In this document: positions 43,673 through 53,381 of the stretch, in pieces | How the letters are laid out: the number at the start of each line of letters is the position of its first letter | Position numbering within the stretch: the stretch's first letter is position 1 | NCBI RefSeq assembly: GCF_024220175.1 | Contig: NZ_CP098502.1 | Span: forward strand, 3,786,514-3,850,513 | Source: Paraconexibacter antarcticus | Lineage (GTDB): Bacteria > Actinomycetota > Thermoleophilia > Solirubrobacterales > Solirubrobacteraceae | DNA length: 64,000 nt | Direction: 5' to 3' | The notes under the pieces: generated by a model | What the model was told of the DNA's origin: nothing | The model's input: only the letters and a program-made list of their open reading frames with translations | Databases searched by the model: none | Made by a program: the position numbers and the translations under genes

Positions 43673-44934
43673 GTCCGCACGACGCGGGAGGGCGGGCGGG
43701 GTAGCTCCGCGTCGAGCAGGTTCCTCAGCCCGTCGATCGGCGGATCTTCACCTTCTTCGGTCTCGTGTCTCATGGCTGCAAACAGCGTCTGCACCTGTAG
43801 CGCGGGGACGTCGGAGTCGCGAGTGGCGCGTTCCTCCAGGTAGGTCGTCAGCAGCTGCTCGTAGGTCGGCTCGGGTTCATCGGGGTCCAGGGCGTCGGGG
43901 TCCAGGACCTGTAGGCGGCGGCTCGCGACGTCCTCGACGACCTCCACCAGCGTTGCGTTGGGCAGCAGCCCCACGATCGTGTCGGCAAGGTCGGGGATCG
44001 GGTCCTGGGTCTGCACGATGACGCGGACCAGTTCGCGATCCACGTCGGGCGCTGCGGCGGTGATCTCCTCGATGGTTCCGTGAAGCACGCGCAGCGGCCG
44101 GGCGGAGTTGAGCGGCAGCCGCGTGATGTCGGCCGGGCGACCTGGCTCGGCGACCACCATGATTGACGACTTCTCCTGGCCGGCCTCGCCGAAGTCCAGC
44201 TGCATCGGGGAGCCGACATAGCACGCCGGCCTGCCCGGGAGTTGCTGGGGCTTGTGGATGTGGCCGAGCGCAGTGTAGGACACGGTAGGCAGGCTGCCGG
44301 CCTCCGCCGCGTAGGTGTCGGACACGTGCAGTGGGCGCTCGGTGCCCGATAGGTGCGCGCCGCTGACATGCAAGTGGGCGGCGTAGAGCAGCACGTCTCG
44401 GACGGGGTCATAGCCGGCTTCCAGACCCTGATGCAGAAGCTGGTTCATCACCTGCAGCTGCTCGGCGTACTTGCCCATGAAGCGGCGCGGATCGTCGAAC
44501 CAGTCCACCTGCCGGTTGGCGTGCACGAATGGCATCGGCGCTAGTCGCAGCCGCTGGGAGCCGTCGCGCGAGGGGAAGTCGAGGATGCCGCCACGGTCCG
44601 GATGCTTTGCGCGTGGCACAAACTGCACCGGGGCGTGCTCTCCCATCAGCAGCGAGAACACCTCCAGGAGGGACGGTGAGTCGTGGTTGCCGGCCAGCAC
44701 GACGGTTGGGGCGATCCGGCCAAGGCTGTTCAGGGTCGAGAGCGCGAGGCGCATGTCGGCGGTGGCCGGACGGAAGCTGTCAAAGACGTCGCCGGAGTGA
44801 ATGATCAGGTCGGGTTTGACCTGACGTGCCTGGGTGACGATCTCCGCCAGTACTGCGCGGTGGTCTTCTTCCCGGGAGAGGCGGGCCAGCGATTTGCCGA
44901 CGTGCCAGTCAGAGGTGTGGAAGATGACCGCCAT
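43669..44934 (-). CDS. sbcD: SbcD/Mre11-type nuclease
   Basis: This is a 421-residue metallophosphoesterase. Metal ligands lie in FHTSDWHVGKSL (DxH), IIHSGDVFDSFRP (GDxxD), VVLAGNHDSPSLL (GNHD), and later AAHLHVSGAHL and ALGHIHKPQQL (GHxH). The C-terminal part has the capping and Rad50-binding regions. It presumably works with the overlapping SbcC as a DNA-end nuclease. Its ATG shares one base with the stop of the HerA gene (TGATG). Confidence 0.93.
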   Translation of the reverse strand: MAVIFHTSDWHVGKSLARLSREEDHRAVLAEIVTQARQVKPDLIIHSGDVFDSFRPATADMRLALSTLNSLGRIAPTVVLAGNHDSPSLLEVFSLLMGEHAPVQFVPRAKHPDRGGILDFPSRDGSQRLRLAPMPFVHANRQVDWFDDPRRFMGKYAEQLQVMNQLLHQGLEAGYDPVRDVLLYAAHLHVSGAHLSGTERPLHVSDTYAAEAGSLPTVSYTALGHIHKPQQLPGRPACYVGSPMQLDFGEAGQEKSSIMVVAEPGRPADITRLPLNSARPLRVLHGTIEEITAAAPDVDRELVRVIVQTQDPIPDLADTIVGLLPNATLVEVVEDVASRRLQVLDPDALDPDEPEPTYEQLLTTYLEERATRDSDVPALQVQTLFAAMRHETEEGEDPPIDGLRNLLDAELPRPPSRVVRT

Positions 44935-46709
44935 CAGAGCGCCTCGAACGCGGCCACGCCTTGCGCCTGCTCGGCTGCGGTCATGGCGGCGTCACCCGTG
45001 TTCGTCGCGTACGGCGGGAACGGGAAGCGCAGCGGCACCGGAACGGGGATCCGCGGCTGGGAGCAGACCATGGTGCCGGGCAGGAACCGGGTTGCGCGTT
45101 CGCGCAACTCGGCGGTGAGGAACTTGTACTCGGAGGCCTCGGTGGCGTCGAGGCGTCCGCAGATCTTCAGGGCGGGCTGGCGGACCACCGGTTCGGCGAC
45201 CCGGCCGGCGGCCTGTTGGCAGCCGATCAGCAGCACGCCGAGCGAGCGGCCGCGTTCGGCGATGTCAACGAATAGCTCGCGTAGCGGACCGTGACCGTCG
45301 CGCGGTGCGTACTTGTTGAGCTCATCGAGCATCACGAACCGAAGCGGCTCGCGGCCGGTCGCCTGCTTCTCCTCGAAGACGCCGGAGACGAGCGCCCCGA
45401 CCACGAATCGTTGGGCAGAATCGTGCAGGCCATGGATGTCCACAACGGTCACTGCCTTGTTCATTTCGACGGGCTGAACGCCCATTCGGATCAGATGGCC
45501 AAGGCGTGGAGCGAGCGCCATGATCCGTCGCAGGAACGCCATGACCGTGCCCTGCTGGGTGTTGCCGCTCCAGTTGTGGGGGCCGTCGGGGTCAAGGCGG
45601 ACGTCGAGCACGTCGAGCAGGTCGTAGAAGTCACGCACGACGTGACCGGCACCGGCGGACTTGGCCGGTGGGCGGCTGCCGACGATCCGCTCAAAGGTGC
45701 GCGATGTGGAGTGCGGTTCGTCGCAGATCACCACGGCACCGGGTTCGCTATCCAAGGGGTAGGCGTGGCGGGCAAGTTCGGCACGGACGACCTGTTCAAC
45801 GAAGCCGACCTGGGTGCTGCGATCATCCGAATCGGTCAGGCAGAACCGCAGCAGCCCTTCGCGGATGAATCGTTCGGGCGTCCAGCCGTAGATCGTTGCG
45901 CTGGGACGCGACTGAGCGCTCGACACCAGCTGCTCGCCCTGCTCGCCGCCTGGCTGCGGCGGTGCGAAGAAGTCCACCGACCCGAACGGCTGGGGGTCCG
46001 GTACATCGAGCGCGGCCCACTGGGCGCGACGCTCATCGTTGAGGTTCTTGTGCGCGCGGTCCAGGTGCATGAGGTCTTCGCCCTTGACGTTGAAGACCAG
46101 CGCGCGTGTCTGGGTGGCGGCCGGACCCAGCAGCGCTCGGCCTTGCGGGGTTTCGAGGATCATGTAGAGCAAGAACAGCGCGTAGCTCGTCTTCGCCGCG
46201 ACGCCGCTGATGCCGCTAATCGAGACGTGGCCGCCCTGCACGCCGTTCATGAAGCTGAAGTCGCCGTAGATCGGCTGCTGTTCCTGATCAAAGCCGATCG
46301 CCAGCCTCCCGCCGTCCATCTGATCCAAGAACAGTGCCTTCTCGCGATCGGCCCCACGCGCTTGAGCGACCGTAGCCCCGGGGTTTGGCGCTACCCACAG
46401 CTCGGGGTCGGTGCGTAGCACGCTGATCTCCGCGCAGCGGCTGGTTTGACCGGGCATCGTCTGGGTCAGTGCGATGTGCCGTGTATCCGACGGCAGCTCC
46501 GCCCCCTCGATGACTCCGGTCTGCTCGGTCACGATGCCGTAGTGAGCGACCTCCACCCCCGACGGCAGCGTCTGGCGACTGACCACCAGTTCGTCCAATT
46601 GGACGGTGGCGGTGTCGTCAAGGACAACGGAGAAGCGTCGCGTGTTGATCGCGGCGGCGCCGTCGATCGCGCCGAGCCGGTCGTTGGGTATGTCGGTGAT
46701 GTCGGTCAC
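44934..46709 (-). CDS. herA: HerA-like hexameric DNA-pumping ATPase
   Basis: This is a 591-residue protein. An N-terminal beta-barrel (HAS-barrel-like) region spans about residues 20-120. The FtsK/HerA core has Walker A GISGVAAKTSYAL, preceded by QGGHVSISG. Further acidic motifs are AVVICDEPHSTS and RFVMLDELNKYAPRDGHG, the latter very typical of HerA-family ATPases. The C-terminal SLGVLLIGCQQAAGRV is the sensor-like segment. In archaea HerA partners NurA, Mre11 and Rad50, and all three counterparts are encoded here. It overlaps the next small gene by four bases. Confidence 0.88.
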   Translation of the reverse strand: MTDITDIPNDRLGAIDGAAAINTRRFSVVLDDTATVQLDELVVSRQTLPSGVEVAHYGIVTEQTGVIEGAELPSDTRHIALTQTMPGQTSRCAEISVLRTDPELWVAPNPGATVAQARGADREKALFLDQMDGGRLAIGFDQEQQPIYGDFSFMNGVQGGHVSISGISGVAAKTSYALFLLYMILETPQGRALLGPAATQTRALVFNVKGEDLMHLDRAHKNLNDERRAQWAALDVPDPQPFGSVDFFAPPQPGGEQGEQLVSSAQSRPSATIYGWTPERFIREGLLRFCLTDSDDRSTQVGFVEQVVRAELARHAYPLDSEPGAVVICDEPHSTSRTFERIVGSRPPAKSAGAGHVVRDFYDLLDVLDVRLDPDGPHNWSGNTQQGTVMAFLRRIMALAPRLGHLIRMGVQPVEMNKAVTVVDIHGLHDSAQRFVVGALVSGVFEEKQATGREPLRFVMLDELNKYAPRDGHGPLRELFVDIAERGRSLGVLLIGCQQAAGRVAEPVVRQPALKICGRLDATEASEYKFLTAELRERATRFLPGTMVCSQPRIPVPVPLRFPFPPYATNTGDAAMTAAEQAQGVAAFEAL

Positions 46710-46999
46710 GGTGGGAACTCGGTTTCTTCTGGGATCATGGGAGGCAGCTGCGGACGCTTGCCGATGGTCAGCGTTTCGGGCTCCACGATCGCCTCGACCC
46801 GATAGGGCTGTTTCGGACCTGAGTCATCAAGGTCGAAATGGATCGTCACCCAACCGAGGGTGCGGTCGATCGAGACGACCTCGCATAGGGCGTCGGCGGG
46901 AATCTCGCGCGGCGCGCCGTCGCCGTGCTCGTCTGGGTAGGGACCCTGCGCAAAGCCCATCACCGGCTCGTTGGTGCGGACCCAGTCGCCTGGTTTCAT
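46706..46999 (-). CDS. small conserved-operon protein
   Basis: This is a 97-residue acidic protein, likely beta-rich: KPGDWVRTNEPVMGF, then EVVSIDRTLGWVTIHFDLDD and PYRVEAIVEPETLTIG. It resembles a small SH3/KOW-like barrel. No family is recognised. It overlaps NurA upstream and HerA downstream by four bases each, so it is firmly embedded in the operon and may be an adaptor between the two. Confidence 0.65.
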   Translation of the reverse strand: MKPGDWVRTNEPVMGFAQGPYPDEHGDGAPREIPADALCEVVSIDRTLGWVTIHFDLDDSGPKQPYRVEAIVEPETLTIGKRPQLPPMIPEETEFPP

Positions 47000-47937
47000 G
47001 CGGTCTCCTGGGTGTGGTGCCGGTCGACGGCGATACGTGCCGCGCGGCTGGCTAGCCGCGCGTTACCCAGCCGGCGGCGCAGCTGCTTCTCCAGTGCGCC
47101 GACCGGCTGCAGGTTCTGCGGGGCTCGCGGGTCACGGTGCGCGATGCCGGCGTAGCGCGGCAGCACACACGTGACCTCGTCGACGGTCTTGCGTGCGACC
47201 TCGATGCCGGCGGACTGCGGCAGTTCGAGCCGAACGATGCCGTGCCACGGGCTTGAGCGCGGCCCTGGCACCGCGATGCGCACGTAGCACGAGTAGCGAT
47301 CGGTGCCGAGGACGAACAACGGTGTGCGCTCGCCGCAAAGCAGGGTCGCGACGAGGCGGTGCTGGTCGGGGGGTAGCAGCGGGCGATGGTGCGTCTTGAC
47401 CAGACCGACGACCGGGAGGTCGCGCGAGCGCACGAAGCTCAGTGGCCCGTCGACGATCGCCAGCCACCCGTCCGCCGCGAGCCGTTCGGCAAGGTTGCCC
47501 TCCGCCATCCGCATGCGGGTCTGCAGCTCTTGAAGTGGCGCATCCGGCTCCGTGGAGGCGATCGCGATCGCCTCCCACTGGTATCCGTCCACCCCGGGAA
47601 GCGCCACGGGCACGCCGCCGCCGAAGATGACGAACCGCCCGGTCTGGATCGGCCCGTAGACCGGAACCCTGCCCGCCGAGCACAGCACCGCCCCGCACCC
47701 GTAGGCGCCGACCGTCCCGCGTAGGAGCGCCCCGTCGTCGCTCTGGCGATACAGCAGCCCCTCCCCCCGCCGCACGCCGTCGACGAATGCGGCCGGACGC
47801 GGCTCACACGGGGCCGGGGCGATACGCATCCCGTCAGCCTGCTCGGCCAATGCCGCGGCACCATCAGGCTGATCGTCGCCAATCAGATATGGCGAGCCGT
47901 AACTCGCAGCCCAGTCTTCGAAGAACAAGTCGGTCAT
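46996..47937 (-). CDS. nurA: NurA-domain nuclease
   Basis: This is a 313-residue protein from the ATG at 47937; an upstream extension would overlap the helicase gene. The NurA signature is present: PAAFVDGVRRGEGLL (first metal Asp), WLAIVDGPLSF (second Asp), VGLVKTHHRPLL (Lys), and late DEVTCVLPRYAGIAHRDPRA, then LQPVGALEKQLRRRL. NurA nucleases resect 5' ends with HerA. It lies 79 bases after the helicase stop, the only sizeable gap in the operon. Confidence 0.85.
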   Translation of the reverse strand: MTDLFFEDWAASYGSPYLIGDDQPDGAAALAEQADGMRIAPAPCEPRPAAFVDGVRRGEGLLYRQSDDGALLRGTVGAYGCGAVLCSAGRVPVYGPIQTGRFVIFGGGVPVALPGVDGYQWEAIAIASTEPDAPLQELQTRMRMAEGNLAERLAADGWLAIVDGPLSFVRSRDLPVVGLVKTHHRPLLPPDQHRLVATLLCGERTPLFVLGTDRYSCYVRIAVPGPRSSPWHGIVRLELPQSAGIEVARKTVDEVTCVLPRYAGIAHRDPRAPQNLQPVGALEKQLRRRLGNARLASRAARIAVDRHHTQETA

Positions 47938-48016
47938 GACGCAACACGACAGCGTCTCACCATGTTCGGACAACCGGCCTTGGTCTGCTCCGCTGATGGC
48001 GGCACCGGCCGCAGCA

Positions 48017-50230
48017 TCACGTCTCGTGCTCCGTCGGCGTCGAGAGCCGAGCCGCGGCACGGAGGGCGGGCGTGAGGTCCAGTCGGGAGGAAGCCCAGTC
48101 TGCGTCGAGCAGGTTCTCGCCGAGGAATTGGTGGTGTTTCTCGGTCTGTTTATTCTCGACTGCCTGCGCGAGCTGCTCCGGTTCGGGGGGCGCGGCGATG
48201 ACCGCGCACAGCGCGGCGTTCACGGTGTCCACATCGGACTGTTGGACCAGCACCGCGAGCCCGTCGCGGCCGGCCTTGAGCCCAGCGCTGGCAAGCAGTA
48301 GTGCCAGGGTGTCGAGCGTGCGATCTCCTTCCCATGCGAAGAGCACCACGTCGGTCCCCCACGCGAGCACGCTCTGGACGCTGAGGTCCAGGCGCGTGTA
48401 GGCGTCGCGTCCCTCGGCCAGCAGGCGCTGCGCTTCGCGATCCAGGAAGGCGGGCACCGCCGTGTCCGCGAGCACCTTGCGCATCTTGTGCCGGATGGCG
48501 TCGTCAACGAGCGCGCCGCTGCCGTTGAAGCCCGGAGCCCGTCCTCCCGGTGCCGGCTCCAGTTGGATCAGACGTTCTGCGTCGCGGATCTCGAGCACAC
48601 GCCAGCGACGTCCGGCGAAGAGGATGTGATCGTCGACTGCGAGCGGTCGCGAGATCGGCAGCGTCCCCAGCGTTCGCGTACCGGCGACGAGGCGGAACTC
48701 GTCCGAGGTGATGAACGCCGAGTAGAAGTCATGGCGGTTGACCAGCCGTTCGCCCTGCAGCCCGAGTACGACAGTGCCGTCGCCGGTCTGGACCAGCAGG
48801 TCGTGGGCGGCAAGGTCACGCAGGAGATCGCCGAACATTGACGCGCTCACGTCGGCAAACGGCCCCGGCGCGCACAGCGCCCGCCACGCGTCCGCCGCGC
48901 GAAACCCTCCGCGTTGTGCAGCGATCGACAGCACCTGCTGTGTGAGGGTCGACAGGTGCAGCGCTCCCGGGCGGGGTGATTCGTTGAAGCGCGCCGCGAG
49001 CAGCAGGATCATCGCGACGGCTTGCGCGACGTCCTCGCGAAGCTGTGCGTGGGGCGGTGTGCGGGAGGTGACCTCGTCCTCGGTCACGTAGATCCGAAGC
49101 GTCGACGGCACGCCGGCGCGCCTGCCCGAGCGACCCAAACGCTGTCGCATCGACGCGACTGAGGGTGGGGTGTCGATCTGTGCGATTGCATCGACGCTGC
49201 CGACGTCGATCCCGAGCTCGAGGCTTGTCGTCGCGACGACGGTCGCCGGCCTGCCGGATCGCAGCGCGGCCTCGGCCTCTTCGCGGACTTCCTTTGCGAG
49301 GCTGCCGTGGTGGGGGCGAAACTCGTCCGCAGTGGTTGTGTGTTCGGCGAGGCGGCGGAGCAGGTCGACCATCGACTCGACCTTCGCTCGGCTGTTGGCA
49401 AAGACCAGGTGGGTCCCGCCGCTCGTCACGCCGTACAGGTGCGCGGCGATTGCGAGCTGGTCGGCGTCGGGCGCATCGTCGGGTCCCGGTGCGCGCTCGG
49501 GACGCTCGTATCCGCGGACCTGGATGAGCACCTCGTTCTGTTGCGCCGTGGACTGGACGATCACAGGCGCCAAGTCAACCGTCGCCGTCGGTCTCAGGAA
49601 CGTTGCTGCCAGGCCGAGGTCGCCGAGCGTCGCCGAGAGCCCGATCCGGGGGATCGTGCGGCCGACGGCCAGCTCCACGCGGTGCAGCAAGGACTGCAGC
49701 TGCCGCCCGCGCTCCGTTGCGATGAAGCTGTGCAGCTCGTCGATGACGACAGCGTCGACACCGGCGAAGAAGGCCGAAACACTGCTGCCGCGCAGCACGA
49801 ACATCGCCTCCAACGACTCGGGCGTGATGAGCAGGATGCCGGCTGGTGTGGCGCGCAAGCGTTTCTTGCGTGAGGCCGCGACGTCGCCGTGCCAGGGTGT
49901 GACCGGCATGCCGACGGTCTCGGCCATCGGCTCCAGTCGTCGAGCCTGGTCGTTGATCAGCGCCTTCAATGGAGAGAGGGACAGGATCCGCAGCCCGTCG
50001 CGCTGTTGGTCCACTGCGGTCAGTCGGGAGAGCAGCGGCAGGAACGCCGCTTCTGTCTTGCCGGATGCCGTCGCTGAGGCGATGACCACGTCGCGCCCGT
50101 CGAGAATCGGGTCGATCGCTTGCTCCTGGATGTCCCGCAGGGCCGTCCACTTCTGCGCCCACACCCATCGCTGGATAGGCGGGGCGAGGCGTTCGAATGC
50201 CGATGAGCTGCGCCCGGCCTGCTGGCTCAC
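48017..50230 (-). CDS. Lhr-like superfamily 2 helicase (SngC-like)
   Basis: This is a 737-residue protein. Motif I is VIASATASGKTEAAFLPLL, motif II VVIDELHSF (DELH), motif III GLSATLGDLGL, and motif IV region HLVFANSRAKVESMVDLL. Motifs V-VI are ATTSLELGIDVGSVDAI and QRLGRSGRRAG. The C-terminal half holds the winged-helix and accessory domains of Lhr/YprA-type helicases. In Shango the helicase gene follows the DUF2791 ATPase, as here, and the start overlaps that gene by ATGA. Confidence 0.88.
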   Translation of the reverse strand: MSQQAGRSSSAFERLAPPIQRWVWAQKWTALRDIQEQAIDPILDGRDVVIASATASGKTEAAFLPLLSRLTAVDQQRDGLRILSLSPLKALINDQARRLEPMAETVGMPVTPWHGDVAASRKKRLRATPAGILLITPESLEAMFVLRGSSVSAFFAGVDAVVIDELHSFIATERGRQLQSLLHRVELAVGRTIPRIGLSATLGDLGLAATFLRPTATVDLAPVIVQSTAQQNEVLIQVRGYERPERAPGPDDAPDADQLAIAAHLYGVTSGGTHLVFANSRAKVESMVDLLRRLAEHTTTADEFRPHHGSLAKEVREEAEAALRSGRPATVVATTSLELGIDVGSVDAIAQIDTPPSVASMRQRLGRSGRRAGVPSTLRIYVTEDEVTSRTPPHAQLREDVAQAVAMILLLAARFNESPRPGALHLSTLTQQVLSIAAQRGGFRAADAWRALCAPGPFADVSASMFGDLLRDLAAHDLLVQTGDGTVVLGLQGERLVNRHDFYSAFITSDEFRLVAGTRTLGTLPISRPLAVDDHILFAGRRWRVLEIRDAERLIQLEPAPGGRAPGFNGSGALVDDAIRHKMRKVLADTAVPAFLDREAQRLLAEGRDAYTRLDLSVQSVLAWGTDVVLFAWEGDRTLDTLALLLASAGLKAGRDGLAVLVQQSDVDTVNAALCAVIAAPPEPEQLAQAVENKQTEKHHQFLGENLLDADWASSRLDLTPALRAAARLSTPTEHET

Positions 50231-51555
50231 AGCTGGAAGCTCGTCAGCTCTTCGTCGTCGTTGCCGGGCCCGTCGAGGTCGCCGGCGGGTTCGACCAGAA
50301 GCGGGTCCGGGCCTGCATCTGCCTCGACTTGGACCTGGCCAAGGAGCACGCGCCAGTCAGCATCCGCGTTCTGATCCATCACCGCGAGGAGCTGCACGAA
50401 CGCCTTGATCGTTGTGCGGGGAGTGCGGAAGTACGCTTCACCGAGCCGTCCGGCACAGTGACGCATGAACCCTTCAAGCGCTTCGTCGGGCACCAGATAA
50501 GCACTGCTGTCGCCGCCGGCTTGGACGTGGCGCAGCTTGGTCAGCAGGACGTACAACTCCTCGGGCGTCAGGGCGGCGAGTCGGAGCACCGGACCGGAGA
50601 GGTCACGCAGGTTCCCGTCGGCGAAGGCGTTCTCAGCCAAACGGCTCTCAAGGGCCTCATAGCTGTAGAGGCCGCGGCGGGTGTCGGTCAGGAACTCAGG
50701 TGTCCCGCCCATCAAGAAGCCCACGTGCTCTACACCGCCCTGTAGGCAGTCGTTGACGATCCGCAGGATCTGCTCGTAGTTGCTGCGCCGCGCCGTCGTG
50801 CTGGCGAGCTTGTAGAGGTTCACCATCTCGTCGAGCACGATCACCAGACCGCTGTAGCCGGCATGCGTCACGAAGCGCGCGAGCAGCTTCAGGTGGTCGT
50901 ACACGTTCGCGTCGTCGACGATCGCGCGCACCCCGAGGTCGGCGCGTGCCTCGGTCTTGGTGGTGTACTCGCCGCGCAACCAGCGCACCGCAGCAGCGGT
51001 CAGGGCGGCGTCGCCGGTGTCGTGTCCGCGCCAGTACGCGCCGATGACGGCCGCAAAATCGTACCCACCGACCAGCTCCGAAAGCGATGAGAGCCGCGCC
51101 TCGATGATGGCCTCCACAGGACGCTCCTCCGTCTTGGCCTGCTGGAGCGCCGAAGTGATGAACCGCTCGACCACGGCGCCGAGTGCGCCGCCTTCCGGGC
51201 TGGTCCGCGTGGCAAGGTTGCGGGTGAGCTCGGCGTACAGGGTGCGGGCCTGGCCACCGGTGGCGTGCAGTCGCCGGTCCGGCGTGAGATCGGCGTGCAT
51301 CGTCACGAGGTTCTTCTCAAGCGCGATCGCGCGCACGAGCTGCAGGAAGAAGCTCTTCCCGGCCCCGTACTCGCCGATCACGAACCGGACAGCGCTGCCG
51401 CCGTCCGTAATCCGTTCCAGGTCGGTGAGCAGCGCGGTGACCTCGGGCGCGCGTCCGACCTGGATGTGCTGCTGCCCGCGGCGCGGCACCACGCCGGCCG
51501 ACAGGGACTGCAGGATCGCATCGCGATCGCGTGGGCGAATCCGGGCGTCAGTCAT
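50227..51555 (-). CDS. DUF2791 / BrxD-like AAA ATPase (SngB-like)
   Basis: This is a 442-residue protein. Walker A is RFVIGEYGAGKSFFLQLVRA and Walker B YSGLVIVLDEMVNLYKLAS. ILRIVNDCLQGGVEHVGFL and a C-terminal LRHVQAGGDSS helical part match DUF2791 proteins of BREX (BrxD) and Shango (SngB). It overlaps the TerB-C gene stop by eight bases and the helicase start by four. Its role is probably ATP-driven recruitment or loading, which is unproven. Confidence 0.87.
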   Translation of the reverse strand: MTDARIRPRDRDAILQSLSAGVVPRRGQQHIQVGRAPEVTALLTDLERITDGGSAVRFVIGEYGAGKSFFLQLVRAIALEKNLVTMHADLTPDRRLHATGGQARTLYAELTRNLATRTSPEGGALGAVVERFITSALQQAKTEERPVEAIIEARLSSLSELVGGYDFAAVIGAYWRGHDTGDAALTAAAVRWLRGEYTTKTEARADLGVRAIVDDANVYDHLKLLARFVTHAGYSGLVIVLDEMVNLYKLASTTARRSNYEQILRIVNDCLQGGVEHVGFLMGGTPEFLTDTRRGLYSYEALESRLAENAFADGNLRDLSGPVLRLAALTPEELYVLLTKLRHVQAGGDSSAYLVPDEALEGFMRHCAGRLGEAYFRTPRTTIKAFVQLLAVMDQNADADWRVLLGQVQVEADAGPDPLLVEPAGDLDGPGNDDEELTSFQL

Positions 51556-52330
51556 CCAGGATCTCCTTCAGGACCTCGCGGTCCAGTTCCACAGGATCGT
51601 GGCCTTCCAAGAGCGGTGCATCGGCAGCGTCGAACGCGGCATCGTTGACGGTCTCGATTGCCCCGGACGCCATCAAGCCCAGTTCGACGGCCACCGCCTC
51701 CAGTTCCGCGCGCGGCCAGGCCGGTTGGGCCGCCAGCGCGCGGACGAACCGTGAGTGCGCGGGGTCCAGACCGGCGACGCCGCCGGCAAGCGGCTCCTCG
51801 ATGTCGGGCGACCGAGCGCGCTCTGCTGACTCCTCGTCGATGAACACGGCTGTCAGCACCTGGCTCACCTGTCTGGTCGACGCCATGACTTCGGCCAGCC
51901 GTGCGGGGTTGAGCACCAAGTCCCCGCCGCTCTGGGCACCGCCGTCGGCCGTCTTTGCGGGCTGCGCGGGGATGGTGAAGTCCCCGGCATCGTGGTCGGC
52001 CGGAATGACCGGGATCGGCGCGGATGAGGCAAGCGCGTGCATATCGCCGTGAACGGCTGCAGCGTCGAGCCCGAGCAGCGTGTAGAGGCGCTTGATGGCG
52101 TCGACCTCGTGTGAGCTCACGTGCCCATCGGCTGCCGCCAGCGCCAGCAGGAAGCGCGCGAGTGTCGCGCGTTCAGCTAGGTCGAGGGTCTTGGTACGGG
52201 CCTTCAGGCCGGCGCTGCCGGGCCGCTCGGCCAGTAGCCACACTAGGTGCGCGCCCAGACGACGGCGACCGGCGGCGGGCAAAGCGAGCGCGTTCTCGAT
52301 GCTCGCTTCCAGGTGCATCCGTTCCGCGTC
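51548..52330 (-). pseudogene. TerB-C domain protein (SngA-like), N-terminus removed by IS copy D
   Basis: The frame enters directly from the IS boundary at 52330. A TerB-like helical domain is seen (ATLARFLLALAAADGHVSSH, then EVDAIKRLYTLLGLD). It is followed by the TerB-C domain (VLTAVFIDEESAERARS, then HSRFVRALAAQPAWPRAELE) and the late FDAADAPLLEGHDPVELD. SngA-type proteins carry further N-terminal sequence, which is absent here and not found beyond the IS. An internal ATG at 52318 could still give a 256-residue protein. Confidence 0.82.
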
Positions 52331-52370
52331 CGGAACCTGTCAAGCCGGATGAGACAGTGTCGGGGCGAAT

Positions 52371-53381
52371 TTAGTGAGCGGCGGGCTCCTCGGGCTTGGG
52401 CTTGTTGATGTAGGCGGCGGTCGGCAGCGCGGGCGGTCGGGGCGGGTGCCGGACGAAGCGTTCGGGCGTGGCGGCGTAGGCCGCGTCGAGGACGGTGGTG
52501 CGGGCGGCGTGGACGGCCGGAGCGTGGCCGTGGTGGACGTCGTGTGGGGTCATCAGGCCGATGCCGGCGTGGCGGTGAGCGTGGTGGTACCAGCCGAAGA
52601 AGTCGCGGCAGAAGGCGCGGGCGTGGTCGATGTGGTCGAACCGTGCGGGGAACCCGGGCCGGTACTTCATCGTCTTGAACTGTGACTCGGAGTACGGGTT
52701 GTCCGTCGACGTGTACGGCCGGTTATGCGAGCGCAGGACGCCGAGGTCGGCGAGGAGGAACGCGACGGGCTTGGACGTCATCGCCGGGCCGCGGTCGGCG
52801 TGCACCGTCAACTGGCCACGGACGATGTTCTGTTGCTCGCACGCCTGGCCGATCAGCGCCTTGGCCAGGTGCGCGTTCTCGCGGTGCTGCACCGTCCAGC
52901 CGACGGCGTAGCGGCTGTAGACGTCGAGAATGACGTAGAGGTAGTAGTAGGTCCACTTCGCCGGACCCTTCAACTTCGAGATGTCCCAGGACCAAATCTC
53001 GTTCGGCCGCTCGGCGAGCAGTTCCGGTGCGGCGTAGGGCGGATGGGTCAGCTGCGCGCGGCGCTCGGTGACGCCGCCGTACTCGGCGGCGAGGATCCGG
53101 TACATCGTGCGCTGCGACGCAAGGTAGATCCCCTCATCCAGCAGCGTCGCCCAGACCTCGGCAGGGGAGGCGTCCTGAAAGCGCGGGCTGTGCAACTGCT
53201 CGAGCACCGCGGCACGCTCCTCATCCGACAGCGCCCGGCCGGGCCGCCTGCGCGGCACTGACGCGCGCGCGGGCGGCGGGCTGCGTCGGCGATACAACGA
53301 CGCCCTGGACGCGCCGAGGGCGCGGCACGCGGGCAGGATGCCGACCAGCGGCTCGATCTCAATGACGGCCTGATCGATCAT
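52371..53381 (-). CDS. IS3-family transposase OrfB (copy D)
   Basis: This 336-residue rve-domain transposase is identical to the other copies. Confidence 0.92.
   Translation of the reverse strand: MIDQAVIEIEPLVGILPACRALGASRASLYRRRSPPPARASVPRRRPGRALSDEERAAVLEQLHSPRFQDASPAEVWATLLDEGIYLASQRTMYRILAAEYGGVTERRAQLTHPPYAAPELLAERPNEIWSWDISKLKGPAKWTYYYLYVILDVYSRYAVGWTVQHRENAHLAKALIGQACEQQNIVRGQLTVHADRGPAMTSKPVAFLLADLGVLRSHNRPYTSTDNPYSESQFKTMKYRPGFPARFDHIDHARAFCRDFFGWYHHAHRHAGIGLMTPHDVHHGHAPAVHAARTTVLDAAYAATPERFVRHPPRPPALPTAAYINKPKPEEPAAH

Noticed and set aside
45291..46418. 375-codon plus-strand frame
   Set aside because: It lies antisense to the HerA-like ATPase, has biased composition and no motifs.
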